Shown here: positions 61,732 to 64,000 of the stretch, one piece after another
Layout: every line of letters begins with the position of its first letter
Position numbering within the stretch: position 1 is the stretch's first letter
NCBI RefSeq assembly: GCF_030817215.1
Contig: NZ_JAUSZA010000001.1
Span: forward strand, 1,524,501 to 1,588,500
Origin: Paenibacillus sp. V4I3
GTDB lineage: Bacteria > Bacillota > Bacilli > Paenibacillales > NBRC-103111
Direction: 5' to 3'
DNA: 64,000 bases
Position numbers and translations under genes: made by a program
Notes under the pieces: generated by a model
What the model was told of the DNA's origin: nothing
Database searches by the model: none
The model's input: only the letters and a program-made list of their open reading frames with translations

Positions 61732-62052
61732 ATGGAACGCAACCTATTGTGTCCTCGTTTCGAAAAAGCTGTAGAAATCCTCAGCAAGCGCTGGACATCG
61801 CTTATCGTTTTTCAATTACTATCAGGCCCGCAGCGGTTCATAAATATCGATCAGGCACTTCCAAATTTGAGCGGCAAGGTGTTGTCGGAGCGACTGAAGG
61901 AGCTTGAGCATGAAGGTATCGTTAAGAGGGTAGTATTCCCAGAAAGTCCCGTCCGTATCGAATATTCACTTTCGGACAAGGGACTGGCATTGGCGCCGAT
62001 TTTCGGTGAGATTGCGATATGGTCACAAGAGTGGCTGCCTGTTCAGGAGTAG
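61732..62052 (+). CDS. HxlR (DUF24)-family regulator with N-terminal Cys7
   Basis: 106 residues, winged helix (CPRFEKAVEILSKRWTSLIV, LSGKVLSERLKELEHEGIVK, RIEYSLSDKGLALAP). Starting at ATG 61732 (GAGGTGATAAAT upstream), the protein begins MERNLLC, putting a single cysteine at position 7, just before the family motif. In YodB and CatR of Bacillus the equivalent N-terminal Cys senses quinones and diamide. It is divergent from a dioxygenase-DoxX operon, its probable target, and shares a promoter region with operators. Confidence 0.92.
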   Translation: MERNLLCPRFEKAVEILSKRWTSLIVFQLLSGPQRFINIDQALPNLSGKVLSERLKELEHEGIVKRVVFPESPVRIEYSLSDKGLALAPIFGEIAIWSQEWLPVQE

Positions 62053-62068
62053 CTAGTGTAAGTAAAAA

Positions 62069-62115
62069 AGGTCATCTAACCTGTGGAAATCTGCAGGGTA
62101 GATGATCTTTCTGTT
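62069..62115 (+). terminator. Terminator after the HxlR gene
   Basis: A GGTCATCTA arm pairs with TAGATGATC, extended by CCTG/CAGG, followed by TTTCT. Starts about 17 bp after the stop. Confidence 0.75.
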
Positions 62116-62163
62116 GAAGAAAAAAGCCGGCAGTTCAATGAACCGACGGCTAGTCGTATTTTG

Positions 62164-62544
62164 TTATTCATGTTTCGTGGGATCGACCAATTCCAAAGCG
62201 GATAAAGCATTTCCGCCTTCCTCATCGTCCGATTCAACGAACCGTTTGAGCACATTTAACTTGTTTTCCCAATAGCGTTCATAATAGGAAAGCCAACGCT
62301 TCAACTCCATAAGCGGTTCCGCCTCCAGCCTGTATCGGGTCTCGCGGCCGACTTTGCGTTCTTTCACCAGCCCGGCATCAGCCAAAATGCGAAGATGCTT
62401 GGATACCGCGGTGCGGCTCATCGGGAAATGGCCGGAGATAACCGTAACGGGCATCTCTTGTTCACCGAGCAGCTTCAACACCTGACGGCGGGTCGGATCG
62501 GCGATCGCTTGAAAGACGTCATGCTTCTGCGAGGGGGCAGCCAT
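62164..62544 (-). CDS. ArsR-family repressor (SdpR-like)
   Basis: 126 residues from ATG 62544, which lies one base after the stop of the upstream gene; GAGG is 7 bases before it. The ArsR winged helix is clear: FQAIADPTRRQVLKLLGEQE, FPMSRTAVSKHLRILADAGL, VKERKVGRETRYRL. No metal-binding Cys cluster is seen, so it belongs to the non-metal branch often paired with SRPBCC proteins. Last gene of a three-gene operon and the likely binder of the palindromes in its promoter. Confidence 0.9.
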   Translation of the reverse strand: MAAPSQKHDVFQAIADPTRRQVLKLLGEQEMPVTVISGHFPMSRTAVSKHLRILADAGLVKERKVGRETRYRLEAEPLMELKRWLSYYERYWENKLNVLKRFVESDDEEGGNALSALELVDPTKHE

Positions 62545-62545
62545 C

Positions 62546-62971
62546 TTATGCCTCGACGTAAGCAGCGAGCGCCTTCGCCAGGCCTCCCCAGCCCATTGAC
62601 ATCGTCTCGCGAACAACCGTGTGAGGTTGACCGAATTCCGTAACTTTATCCGCATCCCAGCCGGAGTGGATGAGAGTGAATTCCGTTTTGCCTTCTAAAT
62701 CAGTCAATTCGAAAGTCAGCGACCAATCCTTGCCCCATTCGAAAGTCATACGGTTCGGCGGGTCGAGCTCGGTTACTTTACAAGGGGATTTGCCAAAGGG
62801 TCCTGCTTCCAAGTGAAATTCATAGCCAATCTCTGGCTTGAAATCATTGGGCATGAGCCAAGCTGCGATGCCATCAGATGTCGCTACGGCATTCCAAACC
62901 TTTTGAATCGGTGCGTTAAAAACAAGTGTTTGTTTGATATCCGGCAATGTGCCTTGAGTCTGGTTTTCCAT
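62546..62971 (-). CDS. SRPBCC/AHSA1-family protein
   Basis: 141 residues with the START-like hydrophobic-cavity fold: LVFNAPIQKVWNAVATSDGI, AAWLMPNDFKPEIGYEFHL, FTLIHSGWDAD. Such small proteins bind lipophilic ligands or chaperone clients. GGAGG precedes the ATG. Directly coupled to the ArsR gene, an arrangement common in Bacillales. Ligand unknown. Confidence 0.88.
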   Translation of the reverse strand: MENQTQGTLPDIKQTLVFNAPIQKVWNAVATSDGIAAWLMPNDFKPEIGYEFHLEAGPFGKSPCKVTELDPPNRMTFEWGKDWSLTFELTDLEGKTEFTLIHSGWDADKVTEFGQPHTVVRETMSMGWGGLAKALAAYVEA

Positions 62972-62999
62972 AAATAAGAAGCCTCCAATGATTCATTTT

Positions 63000-63380
63000 T
63001 TAGGATTTGGTTTTTACTTTACTCTTATGTCGCAAACGCAGGGCCGACCATTTATCGTCCACCGCAACATTGCTTACAAGACGATAGTCTGTTTTCTCAT
63101 TCATTAACTTCCAGAGAATGTCTCGGTTAATGTCGGTTTTCACCTTCGAGCTTTGCTTCGGATAGGTTATCCAGAACACAGCCTCATCGTTCAAATAGGC
63201 AATCGCTTTAGGCGCCCATTCAGCCACCTCGGCGGCATTGTTTACAAAAAGCTGAACGAAATCATAGGTCCCATTCGGCTCCTCATTATCCTCAATGCCA
63301 AGCTTGTAGCCTTCAGGTGCCTGAAGAACGAGAGCTCGTCCTTGCTTGTAGCGCAGCTTCTTCAACAATTCGTCCTGCAT
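63000..63380 (-). CDS. DUF3052-like small protein
   Basis: 126 residues. GRALVLQAPEGYKLGI and AVFWITYPKQSSKVKTDINR resemble the DUF3052 pattern, a family of unknown function. AGGAAGGAATGACTTACG precedes the ATG. First gene of the operon with the SRPBCC and ArsR genes (gap 28 bp). Function unknown. Confidence 0.75.
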   Translation of the reverse strand: MQDELLKKLRYKQGRALVLQAPEGYKLGIEDNEEPNGTYDFVQLFVNNAAEVAEWAPKAIAYLNDEAVFWITYPKQSSKVKTDINRDILWKLMNEKTDYRLVSNVAVDDKWSALRLRHKSKVKTKS

Positions 63381-63455
63381 CGTAAGTCATTCCTTCCTGT
63401 ATGTCCTTTTCGTATTGTGTCCAAAAGATTAGGTTTTCCAAAGGCATTACAATAC

Positions 63456-63508
63456 GAAACCAAATGGTTACACAAAGGATTATACGAAACCTTTTGGTTT
63501 CATGTCAA
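63456..63508 (-). promoter_or_regulatory. Consensus promoter with operator filling the spacer
   Basis: On the minus strand: TTGACA (plus 63503-63508), 18-base spacer, TATAAT (plus 63479-63484). The spacer holds the perfect palindrome GAAACC TTTT GGTTTC (63486-63501). A second copy GAAACC AAAT GGTTAC (63456-63471) lies 30 bp away, near the transcription start. Both are preceded by ATAC. This is a textbook repressed promoter, most likely for the ArsR protein. Confidence 0.85.
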
Positions 63509-63618
63509 GGGGGGTTGTTGGGTAACAATTCTGCCGTGAAGTTTCTGTTCTCTTTTTCAACAATTCTGAAATCATGGTATAGTTATGAAAAACATAGAGT
63601 GGAACAAAGGAGAACGAG

Positions 63619-64000
63619 ATGATACGTTTTGCTGTTATTGGAACCAACTGGATTACGGAAGAATTCATTCATGCTGCCCGCGAGACGGGGGAGTTCGACT
63701 TAACTGCCGTATACTCGCGTACGGAGGAGAAAGCTGCGGAATTCGCTCAGAAATTCGAGGTTTCTCATATCTATACAAGCCTAGAAACGTTTGCGCAAAG
63801 TAAGGAATTCGATGCAGTTTATATTGCGAGTCCGAACTCGCTTCATGCTGAATACGCGATACTCTGTATGAATCATGGCAAGCATGTTATCTGCGAAAAG
63901 CCCGCGGCATCCAATACCGCCGAGCTCTCAGCGATGATTCAAGCTGCACAAACGAATAAAGTGGTGTTCATGGAAGCTCTCAAGTCCACGCTGCTTCCTA
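63619..64000 (+). CDS. Gfo/Idh/MocA-family oxidoreductase, N-terminal part (runs off the window)
   Basis: ATG 63619 behind AAAGGAGAACGAG; 127 codons are visible. The Rossmann fold starts IRFAVIGTNWITEEFIHAA (GTNWI in place of the usual GxGxxG), with VYSRTEEKAAEFA, YIASPNSLHAEYA and the catalytic EKP motif in HVICEKPAASN. NAD(P)-dependent sugar or aldehyde oxidoreductase; substrate unknown. The C-terminal domain lies beyond the window. Confidence 0.9.
   Translation, partial: MIRFAVIGTNWITEEFIHAARETGEFDLTAVYSRTEEKAAEFAQKFEVSHIYTSLETFAQSKEFDAVYIASPNSLHAEYAILCMNHGKHVICEKPAASNTAELSAMIQAAQTNKVVFMEALKSTLLP

Overview
The window looks like a chromosomal segment of an endospore-forming Firmicute of the Paenibacillaceae, most likely Paenibacillus or a close relative. 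This rests on a spore-germinant receptor locus, strong Bacillus-type ribosome binding sites with frequent TTG/GTG starts, LplB/YtcP/LplA-type sugar ABC cassettes without ATPases, YesM/YesN two-component pairs and large membrane-anchored AraC regulators. I saw no rRNA, tRNA, CRISPR array, transposase or prophage gene.

Left part (1-23000), mixed functions: the 3' end of an RNase J gene, a CPA1 cation/proton antiporter, a TetR-DoxX pair, a frameshifted zinc-type alcohol dehydrogenase, a Ppx/GppA-like protein, an orphan OmpR-type response regulator divergent from an operon of a REC-EAL c-di-GMP phosphodiesterase and a large hybrid histidine kinase, a PhzF-like protein, small secreted or membrane proteins, a molybdenum locus (MOSC protein, modB, modA and a divergent HTH plus binding-protein-domain regulator), the ABC-F protein YfmM, a spermidine-synthase-like protein, a stalk-domain secreted protein and a stand-alone GyrI-like domain.

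Middle (23000-43400), carbohydrate use: an AraC regulator divergent from an oxidoreductase/epimerase pair; a YesM/YesN-type sensor and regulator followed by two permeases and a lipoprotein; two unknown small genes; then a membrane AraC regulator divergent from two tandem paralogous solute-binding lipoproteins, two permeases and a YteR-like unsaturated rhamnogalacturonyl hydrolase. Copies of an ATAATCAT-type motif sit in both promoter regions of this second locus.

43400-48000 is a germinant receptor locus (B subunit on the minus strand; small membrane protein, A subunit, C subunit and a second small membrane protein on the plus strand). A PPP-family phosphatase and an AraC-GyrI regulator follow.

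50000-60300 is a third sugar locus: permeases, lipoprotein, a 583-residue unrecognised protein resembling toroid plus beta-sandwich lyases, a GH88/105-like hydrolase, an AraC regulator and another membrane AraC regulator. None of the three ABC cassettes has an ATPase, so they probably share one encoded elsewhere (MsmX type).

60300-64000 holds two small, clearly regulated units. One is an HxlR thiol-switch candidate divergent from a class III dioxygenase and DoxX pair, recalling Bacillus catDE control. The other is a DUF3052-like/SRPBCC/ArsR operon whose promoter has a perfect palindrome exactly filling the -35/-10 spacer. The window ends inside another Gfo/Idh/MocA oxidoreductase.
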